From NCBI GenBank assembly GCA_030847615.1, contig JAUMIR010000003.1, positions 283,086,265-283,150,264 of the forward strand: a stretch of DNA of 64,000 bases, written 5' to 3'. This DNA comes from Gambelia wislizenii. Taxonomy: Eukaryota > Chordata > Lepidosauria > Squamata > Crotaphytidae. Positions within the stretch are counted from its first letter, which is position 1, and every line of letters begins with the position of its first letter. Position numbers and translations under genes: made by a program. This document shows positions 1 through 10,339 of the stretch, one piece after another. The notes beneath the pieces were generated by a model. That model searched no databases. It saw nothing but the letters and a program-made list of their open reading frames with translations, and was not told where the DNA came from.

Positions 1-555
1 TACTACATCTCTTGGGAGGTTTTTTTGTTTCGCAATTCTTGATGAAATCCTATATATTTTATCCACCTCCCATTCGAATTCTGCAGCCGGTCTATCTACC
101 AAGTCAGCTAAAGCCGGAATAAGAGTTTCATATAAGTCTTCCCTTTCCTGTTCTTTCAATCCTCTTATTTTGACACAATTTTCTCTCCACTTTTGCTCCT
201 GCAGAGCTCTTTCATCCAATTCCTGTTCGTGTATTTGTTCTAAACTTGCTGCTTTAGCTTCTAATTTTTCTGTCTTCTGTTCTAACATAGATACTCTTTC
301 TTTTGTTTGTTTTGTATCTTGTGATAGCTCCTCTATCGACTCTCTGATTCCTCTCAGTTCTTTCTTCATATCCTGTTTAATTTCAGTTTGCATATCTCTT
401 ATTTCAGTCCTCAGCAACTTTAATTCCTCCAGGATCGTAAGTTGACTGATATTTTGTTCCAATGACGGTCTCCTTTGTCCCAACGCGGCTTGCGCTGCCG
501 CTTGGGCTGTAGTTTTCCTTAGGGTCATCTCCAACTTTTTCTCTTTCTTATCCAT
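1..555 (-). CDS. L1 ORF1 protein, N-terminal part (truncated by window edge)
   Basis: Starting at the ATG at 555-553, 185 codons are open with no stop down to base 1, so the reading frame leaves the window. The protein starts MDKKEKKLEM, has an Ala/Gln-rich stretch, then about 80 residues of Glu/Lys/Leu-rich heptad-like sequence expected to form a coiled coil (ELRGIRESIEEL, MLEQKTEKLEAK), and then RENCVKIRGLKE, which matches the start of the RNA-binding (RRM-like) domain of L1 ORF1 proteins. In the family, ORF1p trimerises through the coiled coil and coats the element's RNA. The C-terminal domain is missing only because the window ends. The absence of stops or frameshifts suggests a young copy. 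Confidence 0.8.
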   Translation of the reverse strand, partial: MDKKEKKLEMTLRKTTAQAAAQAALGQRRPSLEQNISQLTILEELKLLRTEIRDMQTEIKQDMKKELRGIRESIEELSQDTKQTKERVSMLEQKTEKLEAKAASLEQIHEQELDERALQEQKWRENCVKIRGLKEQEREDLYETLIPALADLVDRPAAEFEWEVDKIYRISSRIAKQKNLPRDVV

Positions 556-2938
556 TCAACCACACTAGGAGAGGCTATGTACTATTTAAAAGTTATGAAC
601 CTCACCAGATCTATCTCACTCTAGCTGAAGGGGATTAGTGGAGTGGGAGGAGGAGAGAATAATTTCAAGCTACTATAGGTACTTTCACCCTGTTGTCTCA
701 ATCACCAATTTTCTCAACCTATCTCATTCAATTTGTAAATATCTGAGTTTAAATTGAGTTTTCAATCCAGGATGGCTTTTAAGTAACTAATAAACAACTG
801 CCAATTAACATCAATATTGGTGACTTAATCTTACCTTCTGTCTAACTCTGAAGTATAACTTTCTCCCCTCTTCCTCCTTCCGTCTCTTCTTCGTTCCTTT
901 ACTCCTTTTTTTTTACCCTGTACCTCCTCTTTCAAACCAATGTGTCTTTTGTGTATGTTTATGTGTATATGTATATCTCAATATCTCAATTGATTAAATT
1001 TTTCCCCCCCAATATCAGTATTTCAGTGATTGTATATGTATGTGTATATGTGCTACCAATATTACTCACAGATATTATCAATGTTCCATAATCATTAAAT
1101 CACCCTTAAAATCCTACAAACAATACCAATATTACAAGGAGAAAGGAGGAAAAAAAATGAAATCACACTAACAATGCAAATGCCTCCACGTGGTAATAAC
1201 TAATTGAGAGCTTTGCCCCCCTTTTTTGCCCTTAATAACTCACTAACAATTCATCATGTTGACAAGTTCCCATTAACAATTATACCCTTAAATGCAAAAT
1301 CAGTCCCACCTTAATGTTACCAATATTGTACAATCGCATGCAATGTTAGCTCTGGTTTAATCTTAGCTTGTTATTTCAAATGCTATAGCTCTATTCAATT
1401 AGTAAATACTACCGAATTATGACACAACTCCATCCCCTCCCTCTATTACATCTCTGTATCGGCTTCCCCCCTTCCCTCACTGTTTCCTATCCTTCCCTAC
1501 CCAGACTCTGCGACCTTTTAATTCTCGTTTGCCTTTCTTGCTGTTTTATGTCTCTTTCAGACCCCCTCCCCTCTCCCTCCTCCCTTCCCCTGCCTCCCTT
1601 CTCTCCCTTCGTTCACTCACCCCTTGGTCGCTTTTTATCTCCACCGCTTTCCCACTGTTCCCACTGTCCACCCCTCTTCCAACTTCTTCACCCTTTCCCC
1701 CTTCTCCCTCCCTCCCCCAATACCCTACTCCTCCTCTCCTTTCTTCTCAAATCAATTTGTTTTATTTTAGCCTTCTTTATTCTCAGCTCCTCTGCTTCTT
1801 CTTCCGCGTTGCGTCGGCACTGTTCAATTTGCAGCTCTTCTGTTTCTTCTTCTGCCACACACTCTCTCCCCACAATTCTCTCCGATCTCAGTCCCCTCTG
1901 TCTTTCGTTTCTGTATCTGTGTCTTTCCCTGTCGATCTATCTGTCTCCGTCCAGTTCTCCTGCAAATCACCACTTTTTCTGTGTCTTTATCCTCCTATCT
2001 CAGTCCTGTGAAGCTCCCCCTCCTTTCACTCTCTCTCTCCTTTCACTCTCTCTCGTCGTCTCTTCCGGCCTCAGGGTTATCTCTCCGACTCATGGCGAAG
2101 GAAGGAGGGGGAGGGGAAAGGGATGTCCAACTTTGCCACCATAGGTGACTAGGCAAATTTGTAAATCCACACTGGGTGCACCTATTTCGCTAAGTGCCGT
2201 CCAAGTCAGTAAATCCAAGATTGCAAATCTCTCCCCCACTCCGTAATTTAAGTTTTCCCGCTGATACACCTTCTATTGAGTTCTTAATCAAGTTTTCTCA
2301 ATGATACAGTCCCTTCTTCCTTCCCTTTTGCAGGGGGGCCTTCGCCATCTTAATTTTAATCTTCAATTGACAGTAATTGTTAATAGCCCAATACGCAGGT
2401 TATGGCAAACCACATCGAATTAGATCACATTCTTACAGGATTGTGGCAAATTCAATCTCATCAATCTGTATTGAGAAGTAAGAATATTACAGTACCTTTA
2501 AAGTTTAAATCCCTTTTGCCTTCAAGTCAGCGCAACTGTAACTGATGCAAAAGTCGGTCTTCGCAAGATTGTATCTTCCCAGGCTAGTTTCAGAGTCTCA
2601 GTAACTGTAACTGTAACAGACTTGCAGTGCTTCTTTTAAAAGTTGACGGCAGCGCTAATGCCGGGTCCCCGGCTGCTGCGCGAGGCTGTGGTGTGCTCCG
2701 GTCTCCTCTGCTCCACTCCACACCCGCACGATCCACCTTCGGCGATCGCTTTCTAGGGGGTTACAGAGCAGGAAACAGACCTCCGTGAGCCCCTCTGACT
2801 CCCCCTTACCAGGGGGAGAATTTTAAACCCACTGTGCTGTCAATCGGTGGGTTTACAATCCCCGCGTAGCTGATCTCCCACCAGAGCTTTAGGTGGAACG
2901 ACCTATCACGCCGCCATTGTCAACCGGAAGTCGTTTCT
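556..2938 (-). promoter_or_regulatory. L1 5' UTR / internal promoter region
   Basis: This 2.4-kb stretch lies between the L1 5' end and the ORF1 start codon. The part nearest the 5' end (about 2640-2930) is GC-rich with several CpGs. The middle (about 1419-2080) is almost pure pyrimidine on the plus strand (purine on the L1 strand) and creates long low-complexity ORFs on both strands that I do not regard as genes. The ORF1-proximal part is AT-rich. L1 elements are transcribed from an RNA polymerase II promoter inside the 5' UTR; that role is inferred here from position. Confidence 0.55.
2906..2922 (-). promoter_or_regulatory. YY1-like motif at L1 5' end
   Basis: On the minus strand the sequence reads TTGACAATGGCGGCGTG, containing ATGGCGGC, the core of YY1 sites. 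Mammalian L1s carry a YY1 site within about the first 20 bases that positions transcription initiation. Here the motif lies some 20-30 bases inside the inferred 5' end. The function is inferred. Confidence 0.45.
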
Positions 2939-2949
2939 GGCATAATTCA

Positions 2950-3446
2950 AAGTGCTGGTTATAACCTATATAGCCCTATATGGCTCAGGTCTAGGCTATT
3001 TGGCAGACCATATATCCCTATATGAAACCGACATTATGGGGGAGGCCCTTCTTTCAGTCCTACCATCATCACAAGCATGGTTGGGAGGGTGCAAGAGAGG
3101 GCTTCAGTGGGCGAGCCTAGACTCTGGAGTTTTCTTCCAGGGAGGTCAGAATGTCCCACTTGCTGTTCTTCCATTGGCAGATGAAAAACTTTTTTATTCC
3201 AGCAGGCTTTTAAAACAGAAGGTTTATAAAGAACGGGCTAAGGGCTGCTGTATTGTTTTAGACTCAACTGTTTTAACAGCTTTTAAAAACTTTTTTAAAT
3301 TGCATTTTATTCTTTTATCTGGAGGTTTGAATTGTTTTAATACTGTGAATAGTTTGATTCTATTTTAATATTCATCTTTTGTATGATTTTAATTGTATTA
3401 TTCTTTTAAATTATAAGCTGTTTTGAGACCACATTTTGGGAGAAAA
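2950..3446 (+). mobile_element. L2-like LINE 3' fragment (left part)
   Basis: The plus strand encodes a decayed RT C-terminal tail of the L2 type. The reading frame at 2952-3368 includes GLGYLADHISLYE and GEALLSVLPSSQA, followed by a remnant of the conserved tryptophan/NSLP segment and a Phe/Leu-rich end. It continues into an AT-rich 3' region with TTTTAATTGTATTATT and AAGCTGTTTTGAGACC, as in L2 3' ends. It is broken at 3446 by a hAT-like insertion and resumes at 5111. Confidence 0.55.
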
Positions 3447-3454
3447 GCAAGGTG

Positions 3455-5102
3455 CAGTGATGTAAGCTCAACTTGATCAACTCAGACTCAAGTCGGAATC
3501 AAGTCACTTCAATGACTCGACTTGACAATAAATGACTCGACTAGACTAGAAAGCTGGGCCAAAACTAATAAAATGAAATTCAATACGGAGAAATGTAAGG
3601 TACTGCACTTAGGGCAGAAAAACGAAATGCATAGATATAGGATGGGGGAGACCTGGCTGAACGAGACTACGTGCAAAAGGGATCTAGGAGTCCTAGTAGA
3701 CCACAAGTTGAACATGAGTCAACAGTGTGATGCGGCAGCTAAAAAGGCCAATGCGATTTTGGGCTACATCAATAGAAGTATAGTGTCCAGATCAAGGGAA
3801 GTAATAGTGCCACTCTATTCTGCCTTGGTCAGGCCTCACCTAGAATAGTGTGTCCAGTTCTGGGCACCACAATTCAAAAAGGATATTGACAAATTGGAGC
3901 GTGTCCAGAGGAGGGATACTAAAATGGTGAAAAGTCTAGAAACCATGCCTTATGAGGAAAGACCTAGGGAGCTGGGTATGTTTATCCTGGAAAAAAGATA
4001 GTTAAGGGGCAATATGATAGCCCTGTTTAAGTATTTGAAGGATTGTCTCATTGAGGATGGAGCAAGCTTGTTTTCTGCTGCTCCAGAGAATAGAACACAG
4101 AGCAATGGATGCAAGCTCCAGGAACAGAGATTCCACCTCAACATTAGGAGGAACTTTCTGACAGTAAGAGCTGTTCGGCAGTGGAACACACTCCCTCGGA
4201 GCCTGGTGGGGTCTCCTTCCTTGGAGGTCTTTAAACAGAGGCTGGATGGCCATCTGTCGGATATGCTTTGATTGTGATTTCCTGTGTGGCAGGGGGCTGG
4301 ACTGGATGGCCCTCGTGGTCTCTTCCAACTCTACAATTCTATGATTCTATGACTCACTGACTCGACTCAACCCAACTTCCATATTTTTAGCAACTGATGT
4401 GATGACCTTGGCTCAGTAACATAGCACATTCATCCAGAAATGTTATAGAGTAGAAAATTGTTTTTCTCCTTTGGACAACGCTTCCATGATCTCACTGCTT
4501 TTTGCCTACTAGTTATGTGATGGAAGCAGTAACAGCAAATGCATTAGGGAATGGGCTTGAGGTGGAAGGATCCTTCTAAAGTTTTTCAAGCTTTAGATGT
4601 GCAACAGGGAGAGGCTGCTGAGCTGACCCCAACACCCGCCTCAAGCCCATTGTCTAAGTTATTTGCTATGTTCCCCTCCAAGAACACTCATCCCACACTC
4701 TGGGACCGAGTCTTGCCTCTTACTCTTGGGAAAAGGCTTTTCCTAAGAGAGGTAAGCAAGACTCTGCATTAGGCAATGGGCTTGAAGCAGGGGTTGAGGT
4801 CTGCTTGGCAGCCTGTCCCCACTGCACATTAGAAGTGCAACAGGGACAGTCTGCAGAGCAGACCTCAATCCTCAGCTCATGTCCATTGTTTACTGATAAA
4901 TTAGTTTTGTTTACCTAACTTTGTGCACATCTTCTTGATTTTCTACTTATTGAAACTACACACACACACCACCATCATCCCCACCCCCTCCTTTTTTTTC
5001 TGTTAAAGTTGGCTCCCAGACTTGAGACTCGACTTGAGACTTGAAGGTAGATACTTGAGACTTGACTTGAGACTTGGAGTAAAAGACTTGAATACATCAC
5101 TG
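3455..5102. mobile_element. hAT-like DNA transposon with 8-bp target duplication
   Basis: The ends are CAGTGATGTA at 3455 and TACATCACTG ending at 5102, an inverted pair. Flanking bases are GCAAGGTG (3447-3454) and GCAAGATG (5103-5110), an 8-bp target duplication with one difference, which fits the hAT superfamily. Both subterminal regions are full of ACTTGAG/ACTCGA-type short repeats. No transposase was found. A CR1 LINE (3545-4352) sits inside it. The interior also has a 110-130 bp unit present twice (about 4540-4665 and 4768-4900), containing both direct and inverted similarity. Confidence 0.7.
3545..4352 (+). mobile_element. CR1 LINE, 3' fragment inside hAT-like element
   Basis: The plus strand encodes the C-terminal part of the CR1 reverse transcriptase: LESWAKTNKMKFNTEKCKVL, then [29 protein letters not shown], and near the end LPRSLVGSPSLEVFKQRLDG. 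It has in-frame stops and frameshifts (for example at 3846). The 3' end is GGTCTCTTCCAACTCTACAA followed by ATTCTATG-type repeats at 4330-4352, the CR1 hallmark. The copy is heavily 5'-truncated, as is usual for CR1. Confidence 0.85.
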
Positions 5103-5110
5103 GCAAGATG

Positions 5111-5176
5111 ATGATGATGATGGAAGTCACCTTGAAGGAAAAGCAAATAGAAATGTAACCAATAAAATAAAATTAA
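5111..5176 (+). mobile_element. L2-like LINE 3' end (right part, after hAT insertion)
   Basis: Directly after the right-hand target duplication the sequence resumes with an (ATG)n run, CACCTTGAAGGAAAAGCAAA and AATAAAATAAAATT, the expected end of an L2-type LINE. Together with 2950-3446 it makes one element split by the hAT insertion. Confidence 0.45.
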
Positions 5177-7875
5177 CATGTGCTTACTGCTTGTATGTTT
5201 CGCCTTCTGTTTTTTAACAAATGAAAGCTATGAGCTGGAGTTAGCTGTTGGCCAAAATAGAAACCTGGTGACACATACAGGACATTGTCACATGAGCCCC
5301 GTTGTCCCTTGGTTCTTTTCCAGACTCTCCCTTAACCCCTCCTCCCTGCCCTATTGTCCTTCCCAGCCTGCCTTTCAGGTTCTTTTTTAAAAAAAATATT
5401 TTTAGTTGTAATGCAATTTGGCAATTATGGCAATGCAATTTAATGAAACAAATAAAAAAAGAATAGGAAAGAAATTGGGGGGGGGGAAAACAGCCTGTTT
5501 GGGGATAGCAGGAGGGAGGGGGAGGGGAGAGAGGAGGAGACTGAGACCATGCGACTCCCCAATCTCGGGACTGCAACTGGAGAAAGGTATTGCACCTGAG
5601 GATTCATGGCACAGCAGTGCGATCGGGAGCTTATTGATGGGTGTTCCCCATCAGTGGCAAGGGATGCCCTAACCATGCTTTGGAGGCACAGCAGCAATGA
5701 TCTGGAGGCGACATCATGTGAAAAATATCACCAAAAGCATTATTATCCAGCTCTTATCCTGCTTTAAAAGGCTCATGTGATAAAGTCCACAGTGTCCAGA
5801 ACAAATTAGCAATCCTACATATGCATGGTAAACTAGGTTAGTTTTCTAATATAGTTTGACACGTGTCACTAACTGATTTTTGCTCATGACAGCTTTTTCC
5901 ACACAACCACTTATCCTCAATAGACTGATCCAGATCAACACACTTATGTCTTTGAATTCTACCATAACAGACTGTCAGGCTGAAAAAGAAACCATGGCTG
6001 GCATCCTGTTAGTCATTTACAATGTCGTAAGCTAGACTTATTGCCTTATAACTGTTTCCTAGTCACATTTACAATCATGGCACCATTATCACAATCATAA
6101 GGTCTCCCAAGCTCACCTTAAAATACAGCCAGCTATATTGTTTTAGAGTTCTATGTTTCTGACAGGCAGGATGCTGAAGTATGATGCATCCAGCCCCCTC
6201 CCACCAGTCATTGGCAATATGCCAAGGAGTTGCAACAGGACTGCAAAGTGATCCCAGCTTCTGATTGGCACACCATGGATTGATTGTGGGAGAGGGTTGG
6301 ATTTATCATCCTTCAGCATCCTACTCATTGGTGCTGCAAAACTCCATCCCTCGGTGCTTGCTGGATTTTAAGGTGGGGTGGGGTGGGGCTGATTAGAAAA
6401 AAGATCATTGCCATGACATTGTGGCTATGTGTCAGATGTAGGATCTCAGCCCCTATTTGCAGTTGTTATTGGCCATTCAAATAGTGCAGCAAAAATTAAG
6501 ATTTAGAATAATACATGATCCAGTATAAATTAAGGCTGCAATACAGTAGAGCATGGCTGAGCAACATATTGTCTCCTATGTATCAATGGATTAAACTCCC
6601 AACTCCTGCCATAGCCAATGACAAGGGATCACAGGATTTCTAGTTCAACAATATCTGAAAAGTAGTTGCCCTCCCACACAAACACAATAAAGTCTTGTGT
6701 TACTTTGAAAGTTGAGAGAATGTACACTGAAGCCAGTACCTCAGAACGTTCACTTAAGACAACAGAATCTGGTAGCTTATTTTGGTAGCCTTTATCTTAA
6801 GTTGCAACAGGTTTCAGCAGATAAGGATTTACAGTCCAACAGATCACTTGTAAGACTTAATTCTCCAAGAGCGAAAAATCTAGGGTTAGACATGCAAGGG
6901 CAAATATGTAATGTGTATATTTTTCTTGGCTTTCATGGTAAATAGTTCTAGAAGAGGGATTGTTTTAATTGAGAAAATAGCACAGAGTATGAGACTATAA
7001 AGTATGGTGTTATTTTAGGGCTACACTGATAGATTCCAAATGGTGGTGCTAGAAGAGTTGTTACTGTCCCCCAGAAAGTGAAGAACCCATAGCAATTTCA
7101 GTTGCATAGGGACAAGTAGACAAGTAGTTGTGACAGGGCCCCAAGGGATCTCTCCAGCTGCCTGTCCCAGTGACCAAGAGAGTGCTGCATTCATTTCCCA
7201 CCCTGCTCTGCAGCACCTCAGAAACCCGTAGTTTGGGGTGCTGCCTGGCTTAAAAGGTAGGTTCTGGGGGGTTAACATCAGCAGAAGATGCTACGGTGAC
7301 AGAGCTCTGTCGTCATAGCTATGTCTGCCAATGCAGGATCTCAGTCAACATCTATTTCTGCTTTTTCTGCCTGTATACATATGCAAGTTTATTAAGCAAG
7401 AATAGTTCCTTAAAGGCTACACCTATGAACATGTGTATGCTTATTTGAAAGTCAAAGCTTGGGAAAGTTACTTTTTGGACTACAACTTTGAAAATTCCCC
7501 AGTCAGCAACTTTTGTTGAAATTAAGCTCCAGTGAACAATGTGGTTACTTCTGAGTCCTACTTTGAACAAATATGTCCAGAATTGGAAAGAATCAAAAGA
7601 ATGATAGTATCCTGGTGGTGGTGGTGGTAGTGGTGGTGTTTAAAAAAGGGGGGGTTATAAATGAGAAGGAAACCAAATGTTTGTATAATTTACTTAGTAG
7701 TTTTGAGAACCTTAGTTGAGAACTGAAGACAGTCAGGGAGGTGGAGAATATGTTACAGAGACTCATCCATATGGACTCCATTGATTATCTTAGTGAGATA
7801 TAGGGTGGCATCACATTTAAACTAGGGCCTTTGTGGCTTGCTAGTCTCCAGGGCCAGTAAGAAATCTAAAGTAGA
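5177..7875. other. Unassigned non-coding DNA
   Basis: I see no convincing coding exon. It contains a G-run at 5478-5487 with a purine-rich stretch to 5545, a GGGGT repeat at 6372-6388, and a GGT-rich microsatellite at 7613-7640. A stretch near 6690-6790 (AAGTCTTGTGTTACTTTGAA) resembles the interspersed repeat also seen at 52612-52705. Short ORFs here lack recognisable domains. Confidence 0.5.
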
Positions 7876-8103
7876 ATCATAGAATCATAGAGTTAGAAGA
7901 GATCACAAGGGCCATCTTATCCAACCCACTACCATGCAGGAATACCCAATCAAAGCCCACCCGAAAGATGGCCATCCAGCCTGCTTAAAAACCTCCAAAG
8001 AAGGAGACTCCACCACACTCCCAGGCAGCGTATTCCACGGCTAAACAGCTCTTACTATCAGGAAGTTCTTCCTAATGTTTAGGTGGAATCTCTTTTCCTT
8101 TAG
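7876..8103 (-). mobile_element. CR1 LINE 3' end
   Basis: This is the reverse complement of the CR1 tail: it begins with GAATCATAGAATCATAGAGT and continues through CAACCCACTACCATGCAGG, CTCCACCACACTCCCAGG and CAGGAAGTTCTTCCTAATG, ending in TGGAATCTCTTTTCC. About 230 bp; strongly 5'-truncated. Confidence 0.85.
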
Positions 8104-9054
8104 TAATACATTTAATAATTATTATTTTTTGCTACTTTAGTAATCAGCTATCCATTACCCAGTGGTTCTGTGGAGAATTATTTCCACAGAAAAGCAGATT
8201 TAATGGTGTTTGATAGCAGACACATTTTAGTTTTAGTTTTAATTTAGTTTCTTGAAGAATATCCAGATCATTTGGAAGAACAGTGAAAGACGTAACTGAC
8301 AAACTTAAAAATGTCTGCAGACAATGCAAGAGAGAATCACCTGCTAGCCCACACTCTACCCAGAGGGCAACTAATTCATCAGGCTATGATTTCATGCCAG
8401 GAGATAGCATTTCTCGGAAAGCTGCCACTGGGCCTGCCAATCAATTGAAGCCAATCACTTTCCTGGAAGGCACCATTTTGAAAAACATAAAAATAATTTC
8501 ATCTTTTGACACTGGGAATTGCCCTGCAGCACATTCCATACTGGGAAAGAAGCAAAACATCATGTGAGGTTAACAATGCTCTACTCTTGAAATGTCCAGA
8601 CCTGAAGGAAAACACTAAGATGGGTGTCAAGTATTTTAGTTATTTATATTACTCATATCACCACAGTACCAAAGTACCTTGAAGCTTTTAGCCTGATTGT
8701 TCTCCCCATCATCAGTGAGATTATACCTATTCTGTGAGGCGGAATCAAGTACACCAAGATACAAGGACGATTGACTGGTCATTTACGGTCACATAGTTCT
8801 GTTCCATTCAGCTCAGCAGAACGGAACTCATGATGACAGAGCTGGACTTAATACAGGCCTCCACTCTTCCATCTAGAGAGTATTCTTTGCCTCAGTGTGG
8901 CACACTACTCTCTTAGCAGTAATGTTGCCCTGAGCAGAAAAGGATATTAATGTCTAACCTCTTATAACCAGTTTCAGCACTAGCCAAGACAGATGGAGAA
9001 ATAAGGCTAGACCCATATTCAGTAGAATAACAGACACCCCGCCAGATCCTGAAG
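8104..9054. other. Unassigned non-coding DNA
   Basis: No recognised gene or repeat. An open frame at 8283-8567 (plus) encodes 94 residues without a recognisable domain, so I do not call it a gene. Confidence 0.4.
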
Positions 9055-9687
9055 AATGGTGGATCCGGGGGAGGTGTTGTAATGATGCGCAGGGAGGCGA
9101 GCCCATGAGCTGGCCTGGGCGTGGACATGCCCTGGTCGGGAGGAGTCAGGGGAGGCGCCAGGCAGGACCTATTTCACCCCTTGCCTCCCCTGGTCTCCTC
9201 CTCTTTTCCATCTTTTTGGATACTAGCGCTGTTTCGCGGGACAGGGATAAGTTTATTTCCTTTGTTTGTCTGTTGGGGCTGGGGCTCTTGTCCTTTGTTT
9301 GGCTGTTTTCCGCTTCCCTGTTTGTGCGTTTGTTACTTCTCTGTTTGTTGTTGTTGTTTGTTTGCTGCTCCGTTCGTGGCTCCATTTGTTTGCTCTGTTT
9401 GCCTCCCCGTCCCCACCCCCACCCCTTCCGGTGAGCCGCTCGGCCCTCCACCGCACTCAGTTCCCCGCCCGGCCGCTCGCTTGGCTCTTCGCCCGGCCGC
9501 TCGCTTGGCTCTTCGCCCGGCCGCCTCGCTCGTTTCCCCGACCGGCTGCTCGCTCGGCTCTTCGCGGCCGCCTCCCCCCCTCCCCCGCCTGGCCACCTAC
9601 AAGCCACGGCCCAGCTCTCCGCTTCTTGTCTCCGAGCCATTGCACATTCCTTCAGAATCACACCCTCCAACATTTAACAGATGAAAA
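9055..9687. other. GC-rich, CpG-rich block next to DIRS copy B
   Basis: This block is much richer in G, C and CpG than its surroundings. A GT-rich middle (about 9255-9400) is followed by a CpG-dense part (9425-9600). Long ORFs overlap on both strands, but their products are low-complexity Arg/Gly/Ser or Leu/Pro/Ser sequence, as expected from base composition alone. It could be a CpG island or GC-rich repeat; no promoter element can be assigned with confidence. Confidence 0.4.
9466..9580. repeat. 24-bp tandem repeat, GC-rich
   Basis: The unit CGCCCGGCCGCTCGCTTGGC plus TCTT occurs exactly twice (9466-9489 and 9490-9513), followed by one or two degenerate copies (CGCCCGGCCGCCTCGCTCG, then CTGCTCGCTCGGCTCTTCGC). 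Confidence 0.75.
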
Positions 9688-9890
9688 GGACAGGTTGCTT
9701 ACCTGTAACCATAGATCTTCGAGTGGTCTTCTGTGAATTCACACAGTGGATTACTCCTGTGCCTGCACAGAGCATTCGGAACCATCTAGAATCGCTAGGC
9801 AGAATTTACTTTGCAATATTTTGGCAGTAACTCTGCCCATCCTAATGGTACCTATATAGGCACTCTCACCTAACTCCCCTCAGTTCCATA
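9688..9890 (-). repeat. DIRS B 3' inverted terminal repeat
   Basis: The outer part, GGACAGGTTGCTTACCTG, ATCTTCGAGTGGTCTTCTG and the region through TCTAGAATCGCTAGGCAG and CTCCCCTCAGTTCC, is repeated in inverted orientation at 16197-16371 and closely matches the terminal repeats of copy A. The outermost ~50 bases differ between the two ends, as usual in DIRS. Confidence 0.8.
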
Positions 9891-9970
9891 AAGGATGCCA
9901 CAATGAGCAGCATCAGGAACATTAAAGCATCTATGCCATAGCAGGATATAGAGGGGAGGATGGGCGGGTC

Positions 9971-10070
9971 TGTGTGAATTCACAGAAGACCACTCGAAGA
10001 TCTATGGTTACAGGTAAGCAACCTGTCCATCTTCTTCCTGGTCTCTGTAAATACACACAGTGGGTAGATT
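9971..10070. repeat. DIRS B internal complementary region
   Basis: This 100-bp segment is complementary to the outer ends of both terminal repeats placed back to back. GTGTGAATTCACAGAAGACC through AGGTAAGCAACCTGTCC is the inverse of the 9688 end, and ATCTTCTTCCTGGTCTCTGT is the inverse of the 16371 end. In the DIRS model it templates completion and circularisation of the cDNA before recombinase-mediated integration. Confidence 0.8.
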
Positions 10071-10339
10071 AGCAAGCTTCACCAGTAGGAGGAGGGTGTC
10101 ATGCTAAAGGATTGGGTGAGGACAGTCAGGCCACATGGGACAAGTCCTCTAAACCAACAAACTTAGTTTAATCATCAGAAACCTCAGGAGCAAGAAGTTA
10201 CACAGGCACATTTCTTAAACATGTTACCAATGGTAAGAACCACATAAGTATATAAAGCAAGTATGCATACCATAAGCAGCAAATTATTCATTGAATGGAG
10301 GAAAGCAAAACTGACCTCCCAAAAGCTGCCTCATTACAG

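Larger units (their letters stand above)
1..2938 (-). mobile_element. L1-type LINE, 5' half (5' UTR plus ORF1 start)
   Basis: Read on the minus strand, a non-LTR retrotransposon begins near 2938 and runs off the left window edge. Its first bases contain a CCGGTTGACAATGGCGGCG motif, followed by a roughly 2.4-kb 5' UTR and then an ORF1 that stays open to base 1. This order (YY1-like start, long UTR, coiled-coil ORF1) is that of a full-length L1 and not of the 5'-truncated copies that make up most L1 insertions. ORF2 and the 3' end lie outside the window. The 5' boundary is set by the end of L1-like sequence before an L2-like fragment begins near 2950, so it is approximate. No target duplication can be checked. 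Confidence 0.75.

Noticed and set aside
1419..2144. Long plus-strand ORFs of 160-241 codons
   Set aside because: They lie in a polypyrimidine tract in the L1 5' UTR; products are low-complexity Leu/Pro/Ser sequence with no domain.
3522..3848. Host gene encoding a 108-residue protein
   Set aside because: The sequence is CR1 reverse transcriptase, repeated at 16565 and 29092, and followed by the CR1 3' tail.
9105..9736. Overlapping ORFs up to 187 codons on both strands
   Set aside because: They result from the GC-rich block having few stop codons; products are repetitive Arg/Gly or Leu/Pro/Ser, and the tandem repeat is visible in all frames.
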